Shown: in pieces, positions 1-9,119 of the stretch | How positions within the stretch are numbered: position 1 is the first letter of the stretch | Layout: every line of letters begins with the position of its first letter | Origin: DASQPA01 sp963757335 | GTDB taxonomy: Bacteria > Acidobacteriota > Thermoanaerobaculia > Multivoradales > UBA5704 | DNA: 64,000 nt | NCBI GenBank assembly: GCA_963757335.1 | Contig: CAVWRJ010000008.1 | Span: 806,001-870,000 of the forward strand | Direction of reading: 5' to 3' | Translations under genes and position numbers: made by a program | The notes under the pieces: generated by a model | What the model was told of the DNA's origin: nothing | The model's database searches: none | The model's input: only the letters and a program-made list of their open reading frames with translations

Positions 1-70
1 CGTCGTGCAGGCGGCGGTACTCCTCGTCAGTCTGAATCAATTCCTCCTTGAGCTCGTCCGTCATGGGCAT
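1..70 (-). CDS. DUF465 (YdcH-like) protein, N-terminal part
   Basis: Only the first 23 codons lie in the window; the rest runs off the left edge. The peptide begins MPMTDELKEELIQTDEEYRR, a charged helical start typical of small DUF465/YdcH-like proteins, whose function is unknown. The ATG at 70 is preceded by a strong AGGAGG eight bases upstream (about 79-84). It lies downstream of tsaB-rimI on the same strand, separated by about 250 bases in which I see no gene. The family call rests on a short fragment. Confidence 0.6.
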   Translation of the reverse strand, partial: MPMTDELKEELIQTDEEYRRLHD

Positions 71-323
71 GGCCGGTACCTCCTTGGTCGTGGGTCGCGA
101 CGATGGATAGGAGAGGACGCGGTGGCCGCCGCTCGCGCCCGGAGATCCTCACGATCAGGGCGGCGCTCATCGGCAGACCGGTCCCTTCGCACCCCCCCGC
201 CGTGGTTGCCGGGCGAGGGGTGCAAGCGGGGTGGAGATGATGTTCAGCATGCCTGCTGGGGTCAGGATAGCACCGGGGTTTGGCCCGGTTCAAGGGAATG
301 GACGGCACATCCAAAAATCTATG

Positions 324-800
324 CTAGGCGGATGCCACCGGCCGAGCGTAGACCAGGGCGTCGGAGCCGTCGCGGTAGTAGCCGGGACGCCGTCCCACCC
401 GCTCGAATCCGAGCTCTTGGTAGAAGGCGATGGCGCCGTCGTTGCTCGTCCGCACTTCCAAGAAGCAGGTTTCAATGCCGGCCGGACGCAGGCGTTCGAT
501 GCCGCCGGTGACGAGAGCCCGGGCGACCCCGCGCCGGCGCTCGCCGGGCGCCACGGCGAGGCGCAACAGCTCGGCCTCCCCTCCTCCCTTGCGGAAGCTC
601 GCGTAGCCCGCGGGCGGCAGCCCCTCCGCCCAGACCGCGACGAGGACGAGGGACATCGGGTGGCTGATCTCGTAGGCGAGGAGCTCGCGCGGCCAGGGGT
701 CGGGAAAGCCGAGCTGCTCCAACCGGACGATGCGCTCCAGGTCGTCGAGCCGAGCGGTGCGGAGGAGGGGGAACGGGAAGAGGGAGGTCTCGGCGCTCAT
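324..800 (-). CDS. rimI: RimI-like ribosomal-protein-alanine N-acetyltransferase
   Basis: A 158-residue single-domain GNAT acetyltransferase. The acetyl-CoA binding signature appears around residues 84-100 (LAVAPGERRRGVARAL, the R-x-x-G-x-A form), followed by the family-typical FYQELGFERVGRRPGYY. RimI transfers an acetyl group from acetyl-CoA to the N-terminal alanine of ribosomal protein S18. The ATG overlaps the tsaB stop codon as ATGA, so the two are translationally coupled. The tsaB-rimI pairing is widely conserved and supports this name over a generic GNAT. Length is normal for RimI. Confidence 0.88.
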   Translation of the reverse strand: MSAETSLFPFPLLRTARLDDLERIVRLEQLGFPDPWPRELLAYEISHPMSLVLVAVWAEGLPPAGYASFRKGGGEAELLRLAVAPGERRRGVARALVTGGIERLRPAGIETCFLEVRTSNDGAIAFYQELGFERVGRRPGYYRDGSDALVYARPVASA

Positions 801-1483
801 CGCCCGGCTCTCTTCATCGCGAAGGGCCGCGGCGCGGTCACCGCCGGGGGCCGGGCGTAGATCGGGGCGGAGAGGAGCGCCGGGTCCCAGCGTTCCGCCT
901 TAAGTCTGGCGAGGAGGGGGAGGGCCGCGGGAGCCAGGGGACCGGGCTCGACGAGCCGGGCTCCCGCCGGCCAGCCCGGCAGCTCACCCAGCCGCGAGAT
1001 CCCGAAGCCCACCAGGGTACAGGGAGCGAGCCCGGCGAGCTCCGGCCCCGGAACGAGCGCCATCCCCCGGCCCACGTCCTCGGTCCACTCCTCGACCGCC
1101 CACTCGCCGCGGAGCGAGTCGACCGCCCCCACGGCCCGCCCGAGTTCCGCCGGGGTGGCTGGGGCGAGCGTGGCCAGCACCTGGAGGGTGGGGAGGGTGG
1201 TGGCGGGAGTCCCCAGCGCCTGGTGGAGGCCGAGCACCGTGGCGAGCCCGATGCGGAGGCCGGTGAAGCTTCCCGGCCCGCCCAGGGCGGCGATCCCGGC
1301 GAGCGCCTCCACGTCGAGCCCGGCCTCGGCGAGCACCTCGTCGACCATGGCGAGGAGGAGCGCCGACGAACGCGCGATCTCCCGCGCCCGCATCGCGAGC
1401 ACCGCGGTGTCTCGTCCCACCCTCCCCACGGCCACGCTGACCAGGGGGGAGCCGCTGTCGAGGACCAGGACCGCTCCTTCCAT
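797..1483 (-). CDS. tsaB: tRNA threonylcarbamoyladenosine biosynthesis protein TsaB
   Basis: A 228-residue ASKHA-fold protein that scaffolds TsaD in making N6-threonylcarbamoyladenosine at position 37 of ANN-decoding tRNAs. The N-terminus MEGAVLVLDSGSPLVSVAVG is the usual TsaB phosphate-1-like strand, and the GPGSFTGLRIGLATVLGL signature at about residues 71-88 is diagnostic. I chose the ATG at 1483 because homology begins there; the frame stays open 40 codons further up without similarity. A TATACT box sits seven bases before this ATG. rimI overlaps its stop codon. TsaD and TsaE are not in the window. Confidence 0.9.
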   Translation of the reverse strand: MEGAVLVLDSGSPLVSVAVGRVGRDTAVLAMRAREIARSSALLLAMVDEVLAEAGLDVEALAGIAALGGPGSFTGLRIGLATVLGLHQALGTPATTLPTLQVLATLAPATPAELGRAVGAVDSLRGEWAVEEWTEDVGRGMALVPGPELAGLAPCTLVGFGISRLGELPGWPAGARLVEPGPLAPAALPLLARLKAERWDPALLSAPIYARPPAVTAPRPFAMKRAGR

Positions 1484-1490
1484 GGACCGG

Positions 1491-1496
1491 AGTATA
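1491..1496 (-). promoter_or_regulatory. -10 box of tsaB
   Basis: TATACT on the minus strand ends seven bases before the tsaB ATG at 1483. Transcription would begin at or next to the A of the start codon, predicting a leaderless mRNA. No convincing -35 is visible at 16-18 bases. Confidence 0.5.
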
Positions 1497-1528
1497 TCGA
1501 GGAGGGCCTGGCGCGGGCGCGCCGCCCC

Positions 1529-1567
1529 TTGACAGGTTCGAACCACCGTTTCAAACTGTGTTTGAAA
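1529..1567 (+). promoter_or_regulatory. TetR-type promoter and operator
   Basis: TTGACA at 1529-1534 is a consensus -35. A perfect inverted repeat, TTTCAAA (1549-1555), five-base spacer, TTTGAAA (1561-1567), covers the -10 position (CAAACT, 1552-1557, 17-base spacing) and reaches the regulator's ATG at 1567. Its position suggests autorepression by the TetR protein that follows. The operator assignment is inference from dyad symmetry and location. Confidence 0.6.
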
Positions 1568-2255
1568 TGGCCAGGACCTCGGTTGCCCCGCTCCCTTTCC
1601 CATCTCTAGAGAACAGCGTCCCCACCCGCCAGAGGCTGCTCGAGGTCGCCGAGCGCCGGTTCGCCGAGCACGGCTACACCGACACCTCGGTGCGCGACAT
1701 CACGGCGGGGGCGGGCTGCAACCTGGCCTCGGTCAACTACCACTTCGGCGGCAAGGAACAGCTCTACCTGGAGATCTTCCGCCGCCGGCTGGGCCGGATG
1801 CGCGAGGAGCGCCTGGCGAGCCTCCGGGAGATCCGCTGCGAGGCGGAGGACGGGACCGCCTGGAGATCCTCCTGCACTCCTTCGTCCTCGCCTTCCTCGC
1901 CCCCTTCAAGGCGCCGGGCGAGGGGCGGCTCTGGGTCCAGCTCATGTGGCGCGAGCTGTCGGAGCCCCACCTGCCGCGGGGTCTCTTCACCGCGGAGATC
2001 ATCACCCCCGTCTACGAGGAGCTGGCCGAGGTCCTGCTCCGCGCCTGCCCCGGTCTCGACCCCGTCCGCGCCCGGCGCTCCGCCCACTCCCTGGTCGCCC
2101 AGCTCACCCACTTCATGCGCTTCGAGCGCTTCTTCGTCAGCGCGGCGGGGCATTTCGAGGACAGCATCGAGGAGCCCGGCCTGATCGACCACGTCGTCCG
2201 CTTCTCGGCGGCGGGCATCCGCGCCGCCGCGGCCGAAGGGGTGGCGGTGGGTTGA
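1567..2255 (+). pseudogene. TetR/AcrR-family regulator, frameshifted
   Basis: The first frame encodes a clear TetR N-terminal helix-turn-helix: TRQRLLEVAERRFAEHGYTD, then VRDITAGAGCNLASVNYHFGGKEQLY. Near 1845-1860 the frame changes. The C-terminal ligand-binding part continues in another frame from about 1860 (LEILLHSFVLAFLAPFKAPG, then WRELSEPHLPRGLFTAEI) to the stop at 2255. Restoring one base gives a protein of about 229 residues, resembling TetR proteins with a CecR-like C-terminal domain. It is either a recent pseudogene or a sequence error; both halves keep normal codon use, which favours error. The ATG at 1567 lies inside the operator dyad. Confidence 0.75.
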
Positions 2256-2313
2256 CTCGACTTGGAGCTTGGAAAAAGGAGACGCGCGAGGGCCTTAGAA
2301 GCGGATGTAGAGC

Positions 2314-2592
2314 TTATTGGATGCGGCCTTCATATAGGTCCGCTACCGGAAAGCACAATTCGTAGTCACCCCAAAGCAGATCGCCTTGCTCGACTTTGAA
2401 GCTCGCGAACTTTTCCGGCTGGAGGAAGGAGCGGATCTCTGGATGCCTGGAGCTCAGGAGGAACGGTCCAAAGTCGACGGTACGCCTCGTGCCGTCGCTG
2501 AAAGCGAGCCGCAGCTGGTGGGCCGCCACCTGTTCTACCTGCACTACGTCGACGCTGATGCCTTCGGCGAGCAGCCTCCGACTCACAGTCAC
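2314..2592 (-). CDS. DUF2442 domain-containing protein
   Basis: A 92-residue protein with the hallmark DUF2442 pattern: FSDGTRRTVDFGPFL near residues 31-45, HPEIRSF, and a C-terminal WGDYELCFPVADLYEG. The family is of unknown biochemical function and is often encoded beside a small DUF4160 partner; no partner is visible here. I used the GTG at 2592; the frame is open further upstream without a better start and no clear Shine-Dalgarno sequence is present, so the start is uncertain. Confidence 0.75.
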   Translation of the reverse strand: MTVSRRLLAEGISVDVVQVEQVAAHQLRLAFSDGTRRTVDFGPFLLSSRHPEIRSFLQPEKFASFKVEQGDLLWGDYELCFPVADLYEGRIQ

Positions 2593-2764
2593 GGACGGAA
2601 CCGGCTTATATAGGATGAAGTAATCGATCTCTGAGCCCTCGCAACGAGCCTATTGTAGAGCAGTCCTGAGCCAGGCAGCTGGGAAGTATCCCCGCCATCT
2701 CCGAACCCCACTCCTTTTCCTCTCTTCCCATGCCCGACCGGCCTCCCTGTACCGGGACCACGGC

Positions 2765-2770
2765 TATACT
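2765..2770 (+). promoter_or_regulatory. -10 box of mutS
   Basis: TATACT ends ten bases before the mutS ATG at 2781, which would give a leader of about four bases. The block GCTATACTCT recurs before the ferredoxin gene near 62794. The -35 is not recognisable. Confidence 0.45.
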
Positions 2771-2780
2771 CTCTGCCGCG

Positions 2781-5474
2781 ATGCCGACGCCCGTTCAGCC
2801 CTCCTTCACCCCGCCGCCCGCGACGCTCGCCTGGACGCCGATGCTCCGGCAGTATCTGGAGGTCAAGGCGCAGCACCCCGATGCCCTCCTCATGTACCGG
2901 ATGGGCGACTTCTACGAGATGTTCTTCGAGGACGCCCGGCAGGCCGCGCCCCTCCTCGAGGTGCAGCTCACGGCGCGGCAGAAGGGGACCGACAACGAGG
3001 CGCCGATGTGCGGCATTCCGCACCATGCCCTCGACTCCTACCTGGGGAAGCTCCTCGAAGCGGGCTTGAAGGTCGCGATCTGCGACCAGGTGGAGGACCC
3101 GAAGGAGGCCAAGGGGCTCGTCCGGCGGGAGGTGACCCGGATCGTCACCCCCGGCACGATCTCCGACCCCGGTCTCCTCGACGGCAAGGAGGAGAACCTC
3201 CTGGCGAGCCTGGTCTGGGAGGGGGAGGGGGGCGCCGGGGCGTTTCTCGACATCTCGACCGGGAGCTTCTTCGTCCGCCGCTGGCCCGGCGAGGAGGAGG
3301 CGGTGGGGGACCTCGCCCTCCTCCGGCCGCGCGAGGCCCTCCTCGCGGGGGACGGCTTCCCCGAGGGGGTGCACGCCTTTCTCGACCGCGAGTGCCCGTG
3401 CAAGACCGTTTTAGGGGGAGATCGCGACGGCGACCGCCTGCTCGACCTGCGGCGCTCGGCGGAGCTCCTCGGGCGCCAGTTCGGGACGGCGACGCTCCGC
3501 GGCTTCGGCCTCGATCCGGCGGAGCCGGCGGTGCGCGCCGCCGCCGCTGCTCTCGCCTACGCCCAGGCGACCCAGAAGAGCGATCTGGCGCACGTCCGCG
3601 GCATCGTTCTCCGCGAGCCTGGCGACCGGCTGATCGTCGACGCCACCACCCTCGCCAACCTGGAGGTCTTCAAGACCCAGCGCGAGGGGCGGAAGCGGGG
3701 GACCCTCCTCTCGGTCCTCGACCGCACCGTCACCGCCCCGGGCGGGCGGCTGCTCCGCGACTGGCTGCACCGGCCGCTCCGCGATCCGGCGGCGATCGCC
3801 GCCCGGCACGAGGCGGTGGCGGAGCTCGCTGCCGACAACCCGCGGCGGGAACGCCTGCGCGATGGCCTGGCGCGGATGGGCGACCCCGAGCGCCTCCTCG
3901 GCCGCGCCGTTCTGGGCACCCTCACCCCGCGCGAGGCCGCGGCTCTCCGCGACACCCTGGTCCAGCTCCCCGCGGCGCTCGCCGAGGTGGCGGCCGGGAG
4001 CGCGGGGGCCGGCCCGCCGGCGCCCCTCCTGGCGAGCCTGGCGGCGACCGATCCCCTTCCCGCCCTCGGCGAGTACCTCGCCCGCATGCTGGAGGAGGCC
4101 CCGGCGCCGTCGCTCGACGAGGGCGGGGTGATCGCCGCCGGGGTCGACGCCGAGCTCGACCGCTACCGCTCGCTCTGCCGGGACAGCAAGCGCCACATCC
4201 TGGCCCTGGAGGTGCGGGAGCGCGAGCGGACCGGCATCTCCTCGCTCAAGATCCGCTACAACCGGGTCTTCGGCTACTACCTGGAGGTGACGCGGGCGAA
4301 CGAGCGGCGGGTGCCGGAGGACTACATTCGGAAGCAGACCCTGGTCAACGCCGAGCGCTACGTCACCCCGGAGATCAAGGAGCTGGAGGAGCAGATCCTC
4401 TCCGCCGAGGAGCGCCAGGTCACCCTCGAGCGTGAATTCTTCAAAAAGCTGGTGTCGACCGTGGCGGCGGCGGCCGAGGGGCTCTCCCGGCTGGCCGGCG
4501 CGATCGGCACCCTGGACGCCCTCGCCACCTTCGCCGAGGTGGCGGTCCGCAACCGCTACGTGCGGCCGCTCGTCGAAGCGGCGGAAGCTCCCGGAGGTGC
4601 GCGAGGGATCGCCATCCGCGAGGGGCGCCACCCGGTGGTCGAGCTGGCGAGCCGCGACGCCTTCGTGCCCAACGACGCCGAGCTCGATCCGGAGAGCGCC
4701 CAGATCGTCCTCCTGACCGGCCCCAACATGGGTGGCAAGTCGACCTACCTGCGCCAGGTAGGCCTGATCGTCCTCATGGCCCAGGCCGGGAGCTTCGTGC
4801 CGGCGGAAGCGGCGCGGATCGGCGTCGTCGACCGCATTTTCACCCGGGTGGGCGCCTCGGACGACCTGGCGCGCGGCGAGTCGACCTTCATGGTCGAGAT
4901 GATCGAGACCGCCAATATTTTGCGCCACGCGACTGCTGAGAGCCTCGTCATCCTCGATGAGGTGGGCCGGGGGACGGCGACCTTCGACGGTCTCTCGCTC
5001 GCCTGGGCGATCGTCGAGCATCTCCACGAGCACAACCGGGCGCAGACCCTCTTCGCCACCCACTACCACGAGCTGACCGAGCTCGCCGCTCTCCTGCCGA
5101 GGGTGGTCAACCGGACGATGGCGGTCAAGGAGTGGGACGAGCGGATCGTCTTCCTCCGCCGCGTCGTGCCGGGGAGCGCCGACAAGTCCTACGGCCTCCA
5201 CGTGGCGCGCCTCGCCGGTCTCCCCAACGAGGTGATCGAACGGGCCGGGGAGATCCTCCACAACCTCGAATCCCAAGAGTACGACATGACCGGCAAGCCG
5301 CGCCTCGCCCGCGGCAGCACGCCCGTACCCGAACCCGTGGCGACCGGCCAGCTCACCCTCTTCGCCCCGCCCGAGCAGGTCGTGGCGACGATCCTCCGCG
5401 ACGCCGACCTCGACCAGCTGACGCCGCTCGCGGCGCTCAACCTGCTGCACAGTTTGCGGTCGCGGCTGGGGTAG
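2781..5474 (+). CDS. mutS: DNA mismatch repair ATPase MutS
   Basis: An 897-residue MutS, slightly longer than the 853 of E. coli. The mismatch-reading Phe-x-Glu motif is F44-Y45-E46 within GDFYEMFF. The Walker A motif GPNMGGKST is near residue 647, followed by the STFMVEM and LDEVGRGTATFDG (Walker B) blocks and the ATHYHELTEL histidine block. The protein binds mismatches as a dimer and recruits MutL, which is not in the window. The start at 2781 is chosen because homology begins just after it and a TATACT -10 box lies ten bases upstream. The gene stands alone between divergent DUF2442 and downstream nagZ. Confidence 0.96.
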   Translation: MPTPVQPSFTPPPATLAWTPMLRQYLEVKAQHPDALLMYRMGDFYEMFFEDARQAAPLLEVQLTARQKGTDNEAPMCGIPHHALDSYLGKLLEAGLKVAICDQVEDPKEAKGLVRREVTRIVTPGTISDPGLLDGKEENLLASLVWEGEGGAGAFLDISTGSFFVRRWPGEEEAVGDLALLRPREALLAGDGFPEGVHAFLDRECPCKTVLGGDRDGDRLLDLRRSAELLGRQFGTATLRGFGLDPAEPAVRAAAAALAYAQATQKSDLAHVRGIVLREPGDRLIVDATTLANLEVFKTQREGRKRGTLLSVLDRTVTAPGGRLLRDWLHRPLRDPAAIAARHEAVAELAADNPRRERLRDGLARMGDPERLLGRAVLGTLTPREAAALRDTLVQLPAALAEVAAGSAGAGPPAPLLASLAATDPLPALGEYLARMLEEAPAPSLDEGGVIAAGVDAELDRYRSLCRDSKRHILALEVRERERTGISSLKIRYNRVFGYYLEVTRANERRVPEDYIRKQTLVNAERYVTPEIKELEEQILSAEERQVTLEREFFKKLVSTVAAAAEGLSRLAGAIGTLDALATFAEVAVRNRYVRPLVEAAEAPGGARGIAIREGRHPVVELASRDAFVPNDAELDPESAQIVLLTGPNMGGKSTYLRQVGLIVLMAQAGSFVPAEAARIGVVDRIFTRVGASDDLARGESTFMVEMIETANILRHATAESLVILDEVGRGTATFDGLSLAWAIVEHLHEHNRAQTLFATHYHELTELAALLPRVVNRTMAVKEWDERIVFLRRVVPGSADKSYGLHVARLAGLPNEVIERAGEILHNLESQEYDMTGKPRLARGSTPVPEPVATGQLTLFAPPEQVVATILRDADLDQLTPLAALNLLHSLRSRLG

Positions 5475-5512
5475 GGGCTGGGGATAGGGATCGGGAGAGG
5501 CTTCGCGATACC

Positions 5513-6592
5513 ATGCCGTTCGCCATGCGCGCCAACGAGCTGGTCTTCACCGGAGTCCCCGGCCCCGATCTCGACAAGGCCTCGGCGGCTCTCCTTACGG
5601 AGCACCAGCCGGGCGGGGTGGTGCTCCTGGGGTGGAACTTCAAGACTCTGGAGCAGCTCGCCGAGCTGACGACCGAGATCCGGCGTCTCTTGCCGGAGGT
5701 GGTGCTCTGTATCGACGCCGAGGGGGGCCGGGTGGACCGGATGCGGGAGATCGTGGGGCCGGCGCCCGCCGCTTCGCTTCTCGGCCGGCGCCCGGCGAGC
5801 CTCGCCTACCAGGCGGGGAGCTGGATCGCCCAGGCGATGCGCCTGTTCGATTTCGACCTGGACTTCGCGCCGGTCGTCGACCTCGATCATGGGGAGACCG
5901 ACAACGCCCTGGACGGCCGCTACTTCGGGGCCACCCCGGAGCCGGTGATCGCCCATGCCCGCGCTTTCCTGCGCGGCCTGCACGCGGGGGGCGCCGGGGG
6001 GTGCATCAAGCATTTCCCGGGCTTGGGTGGGGCGGGGCAGGACACCCATCACGAGGGGTCGGTCGTCTATCTCCCCTCGGACGAGCTCAAAGTAGACCTC
6101 GCGCCGTTCGCGGCGCTCGGCGAGCTCGCCGGGGCGGTGATGATCGGCCATGCCGCCTACCCGGCCTACGACGCCTCGATGCACCCGGCCACGATGTCGC
6201 CGGAGATCCTGGGCGGGCTCCTCCGCGGCCGGCTCGGCTTCGCCGGCCTCGCGGTCTCCGACGATCTCGACATGAAGGCGCTCGCGGCCTGGGGGGAGAT
6301 GCCCGACCGCGCCGCCCGGGCTTTCGCCTCGGGCTGCGACGTCGTCCTCGTCTGCCACCATCTCGCGGATCTGCCGGGGGTGATCGAGCGCCTGGAGGAC
6401 CCGTCGCTCGACGGCCGCCGGGAGGAGGCTCTGGGGCGGCTCGACGTCTACCGCCAGCGCCTCTCGACCCTCAGGGCGGCGCGCGACCACGTGAGCCTCG
6501 TCGACCAGGCGGCGAGCGGCGACCGGCTGGAGGCCGTCCGCGAGGCCCTGGCCGAGGTCCTGAAGAGCGCCCGCGCCGGGGAAGAGATCTAA
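5513..6592 (+). CDS. nagZ: NagZ-like beta-N-acetylhexosaminidase (GH3)
   Basis: A 359-residue single-domain glycoside hydrolase family 3 protein. CIDAEGGRVDRM near residue 66 and KHFPGLGGAGQDTHHEG near 164-180 match the NagZ substrate-binding K-H and catalytic D-x-H elements; VSDDLDMKAL near 250 carries the nucleophile Asp. NagZ removes GlcNAc from cytosolic muropeptides in peptidoglycan recycling; no signal peptide is seen, which agrees. The ATG at 5513 has GGGAGAGG upstream; ATG 5525 is the alternative. It starts 38 bases after mutS. Confidence 0.85.
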   Translation: MPFAMRANELVFTGVPGPDLDKASAALLTEHQPGGVVLLGWNFKTLEQLAELTTEIRRLLPEVVLCIDAEGGRVDRMREIVGPAPAASLLGRRPASLAYQAGSWIAQAMRLFDFDLDFAPVVDLDHGETDNALDGRYFGATPEPVIAHARAFLRGLHAGGAGGCIKHFPGLGGAGQDTHHEGSVVYLPSDELKVDLAPFAALGELAGAVMIGHAAYPAYDASMHPATMSPEILGGLLRGRLGFAGLAVSDDLDMKALAAWGEMPDRAARAFASGCDVVLVCHHLADLPGVIERLEDPSLDGRREEALGRLDVYRQRLSTLRAARDHVSLVDQAASGDRLEAVREALAEVLKSARAGEEI

Positions 6593-6598
6593 AGCTCG

Positions 6599-7939
6599 CT
6601 ACCGCACGTCGCGCGCCAGCCGCACACCGCTGAACTGCCAGCGGGCCCCGGGGGGGAAGAAGTTGCGATAGGTCGAACGGATGTGCGACCGCGGGGTGGC
6701 GCAGGAGCCGCCGCGGAGGACGATCTGGTTGCACATGAACTTGCCGTTGTACTCGCCCAGGGCCCCCTCGGGCGGATGGTAGCCAGGGTAGGGCGTGTAC
6801 GGGCTCTGGGTCCACTCCCAGACGTCGCCGAACATCTGGACCAGCTCTCCGTCTGAAGTGGACGCTGGGGCGGCGGGATGGAAACGGCCGTCCTCCAGGA
6901 AATTTCCGGCCAAGCCCGGACCAGCGGCATCGGCGATATCAGCGACATCGGCGGCAGCCACCTCCCACTCCGCCTCGGTCGGCAGCCGGGCTCCCGCCCA
7001 GCGGGCATAGGCCTCGGCCTCGTAGAAGCTCAGATGGCAGACCGGCTCTTCGAGGTCGAGCGCCCGCAGGCCCCCCAGGGTGTGGATCTGCCAGAGACCG
7101 TCGCGCTCGGTCCAGTAGAGGGGTGCCCGCCAGCCTTCCGAGCGCGCCGCGTTCCAGCCGTCCGACAGCCAGAGCTCGGGCCGCTGGTAGCCGCCGTCGG
7201 CCAGGAACGCCAGGTACTCGCCGCAGGTCACCGCCCGGGATGCGATCTCGAAGGTCTCCAGGAAGACCCGGTGCCGCGGGCCCTCGTTGTCGAAGGCGAA
7301 ACCGGGGCCGGCGTGGCCGATCCAGCGGATCCCCTCCTCGAAGCGGCGGAAGACGAGCGGGCGCGGGCCGCCCGCCCCGGCTGACCCTGGGCGGGCGCTC
7401 TCCCGGTAGACCGGGCGCAGGGGATTTCTGGAGAGCAGAAACTTGAGGTCGGTCAAGATCAGCTCCTGGTGCTGCTGCTCGTGCTGGAGGCCGATCTCGA
7501 CCAGCTGGGCGAGCCCGGGCTCGATCCCGCCCGCGAGGAGCGAGAAGAGGTGGCGGTCGACGTGGGCGCGGTAGGCGCGCACCTCGTCGAGACCGGGCCG
7601 GGTGACGAGCCCGCGCTCCGCCCGCGGGTGCTGCGCCCCGAGGGTGTTGTAGTAGGAGTTGAAGAGAACCCGGAAGTCGGGGTGGAAGGGGCGGTAGTAG
7701 GGGATTGCCTCAGCCAGCACGAAGGTCTCGAAGAACCAGCTCGTGTGTGCCAGGTGCCACTTGGCGGGGCTGGCGTCGGGCATCGACTGGACCGTCGCGT
7801 CCTCCGGGGAGAGGGGCGCGGTCAGCCAGTCGGTCGTGCCGCGGACGGCGCGGTAGCGCGCGTCCAGGTCCTCAACCGAGCCGGCATCCTCGGCGGCGAA
7901 CGTTTCCGGTGCTTCGAGCCCAGCCAGCATCGATTTCAC
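6599..7939 (-). CDS. egtB: EgtB-like ergothioneine sulfoxide synthase
   Basis: A 446-residue protein with an N-terminal DinB_2-like domain and a C-terminal formylglycine-generating-enzyme (FGE-sulfatase) domain, the EgtB architecture. The iron-binding three-histidine set is plausible as H65 (WHLAHTSWF) with H153 and H157 (LQHEQQHQEL). The FGE part shows CHLSFYEAEAYARWAGARLP and VWEWTQSPYTPYPGY. EgtB is a non-heme iron enzyme joining hercynine to a thiol compound. I use the GTG at 7939 because GGAGGG lies about seven bases upstream. No egtD is adjacent, so the product (ergothioneine or ovothiol-like) is not certain. It converges on nagZ with only six bases between. Confidence 0.82.
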   Translation of the reverse strand: MKSMLAGLEAPETFAAEDAGSVEDLDARYRAVRGTTDWLTAPLSPEDATVQSMPDASPAKWHLAHTSWFFETFVLAEAIPYYRPFHPDFRVLFNSYYNTLGAQHPRAERGLVTRPGLDEVRAYRAHVDRHLFSLLAGGIEPGLAQLVEIGLQHEQQHQELILTDLKFLLSRNPLRPVYRESARPGSAGAGGPRPLVFRRFEEGIRWIGHAGPGFAFDNEGPRHRVFLETFEIASRAVTCGEYLAFLADGGYQRPELWLSDGWNAARSEGWRAPLYWTERDGLWQIHTLGGLRALDLEEPVCHLSFYEAEAYARWAGARLPTEAEWEVAAADVADIADAAGPGLAGNFLEDGRFHPAAPASTSDGELVQMFGDVWEWTQSPYTPYPGYHPPEGALGEYNGKFMCNQIVLRGGSCATPRSHIRSTYRNFFPPGARWQFSGVRLARDVR

Positions 7940-8002
7940 GGTGTTTCCCTCCAGGGACCTCAACTCCGTTTCCTGCCGTGGCATTCCGGCCCGGCAGGTA
8001 TT

Positions 8003-8947
8003 TTACCGCTCGTTGGGGAACTGTGCCCTGCGGAAGCGGAGGAGAAAGAGCGCGAAGAGAAGGCCGAGAACGGGGAAGACGCAGGCGCTCGCCTCCGCTC
8101 CCATGGGCCCGCCGGTCCGCCACGCCGGGCCGTGAAACGTGCCGGCCAGGAGGTGACCGGGGAGGGGCTGCCCGTGGTTGCCGGTGTTGGGGCTGCCGCA
8201 GAGCGCCATCGAGACGAAGTTGAAGCTGAAATGGAAACCCGCGGCGAACCCGACGTTCCCCGTCCGTCGCACGGTCAGGCAGAGGAAGAGACCGAGGAGG
8301 CCCAGCGAAACCCCGTCCATCCAGGTCTCCATAGGCTTGGTGAAGTAGTGGAGGGCCCCGAAGACGGCCGAGAGGAGGAGGGCTCCCGGCCAGAAGCCCA
8401 TGCCGCGGGCGAGGGTGAAGAGAGGGAAGCCGCGGAAGAGGATCTCTTCGGAGACCCCGATGAGGAGGAAGGTGAGCCCCCAGAGGAGGGCGCTCCGGGC
8501 GAGCGCGCCGCCATGGAGGGCGAGACCGGAGACCGAGTAGCCGCCGGCCGCCGCGATGGCGAGGATCGTGGCGGCGCTGGCGGCGATCCCCCAGAGCGCC
8601 CCCTCCCCGAAGCGCCGCCCGAAAGCGGCCCGGAGAGGGACGCCATAGATGGCAAAGGAGCGGCGCTCGATCCGCCCCAGGACGGCGAGGGCGACGATTC
8701 CCCCGAGGAGCGACACGGCCTCTAAAGGGATGAGCACCCCGGGCGTCCACCCCTCGGGAAGGTTGGGGAGGAGCGCCCGGAGGACGAAGGTCAAGCCGGC
8801 CCCGACGATCAGGTAGAGGACGGCGAAGAGGAGGAAGCTCCATCCCGCCCGGAGCTCCTGGGCATTCCGGAAGAGCGCACGCCAGCCGGTGGACCGGGGC
8901 CGGTCCGCGGGAATCGCCGTCCGGGTCGTCGGTGTCGTCGGCTCCAT
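8003..8947 (-). CDS. CPBP-family intramembrane metalloprotease
   Basis: A roughly 314-residue polytopic membrane protein with about eight hydrophobic segments. The CPBP (Abi/Rce1-like) motif 1 is EEILFRG, motif 2 FGALHYF and motif 3 includes GFHFSFNF, so the glutamate and histidine positions needed for catalysis are present. Substrates of bacterial members are mostly unknown. The ATG at 8947 has a close GAAGG; a TTG at 9010 in the same frame is an alternative start. The region upstream is the 21-bp repeat block rather than another gene. Confidence 0.82.
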   Translation of the reverse strand: MEPTTPTTRTAIPADRPRSTGWRALFRNAQELRAGWSFLLFAVLYLIVGAGLTFVLRALLPNLPEGWTPGVLIPLEAVSLLGGIVALAVLGRIERRSFAIYGVPLRAAFGRRFGEGALWGIAASAATILAIAAAGGYSVSGLALHGGALARSALLWGLTFLLIGVSEEILFRGFPLFTLARGMGFWPGALLLSAVFGALHYFTKPMETWMDGVSLGLLGLFLCLTVRRTGNVGFAAGFHFSFNFVSMALCGSPNTGNHGQPLPGHLLAGTFHGPAWRTGGPMGAEASACVFPVLGLLFALFLLRFRRAQFPNER

Positions 8948-9119
8948 GCCCTTCTCTGCTACGAGTTCGGTTCGCCTCCCACTACGGGCGGCCCGGGCGG
9001 TGGGTTTCAACTCGCTGTTCCGTTCCGCCTTCCCGGCTGTCCCCGGGGAGGGGCCGCGAGGCTCCGCCCCATTTTGCGTGCTGAAGGCTCCCGGGTATTC
9101 CTGCGGAAACTGTCTGCAG

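Noticed and set aside
2589..5450. Long minus-strand frames opposite mutS
   Set aside because: They are antisense shadows typical of high-GC coding DNA and contain no domain.
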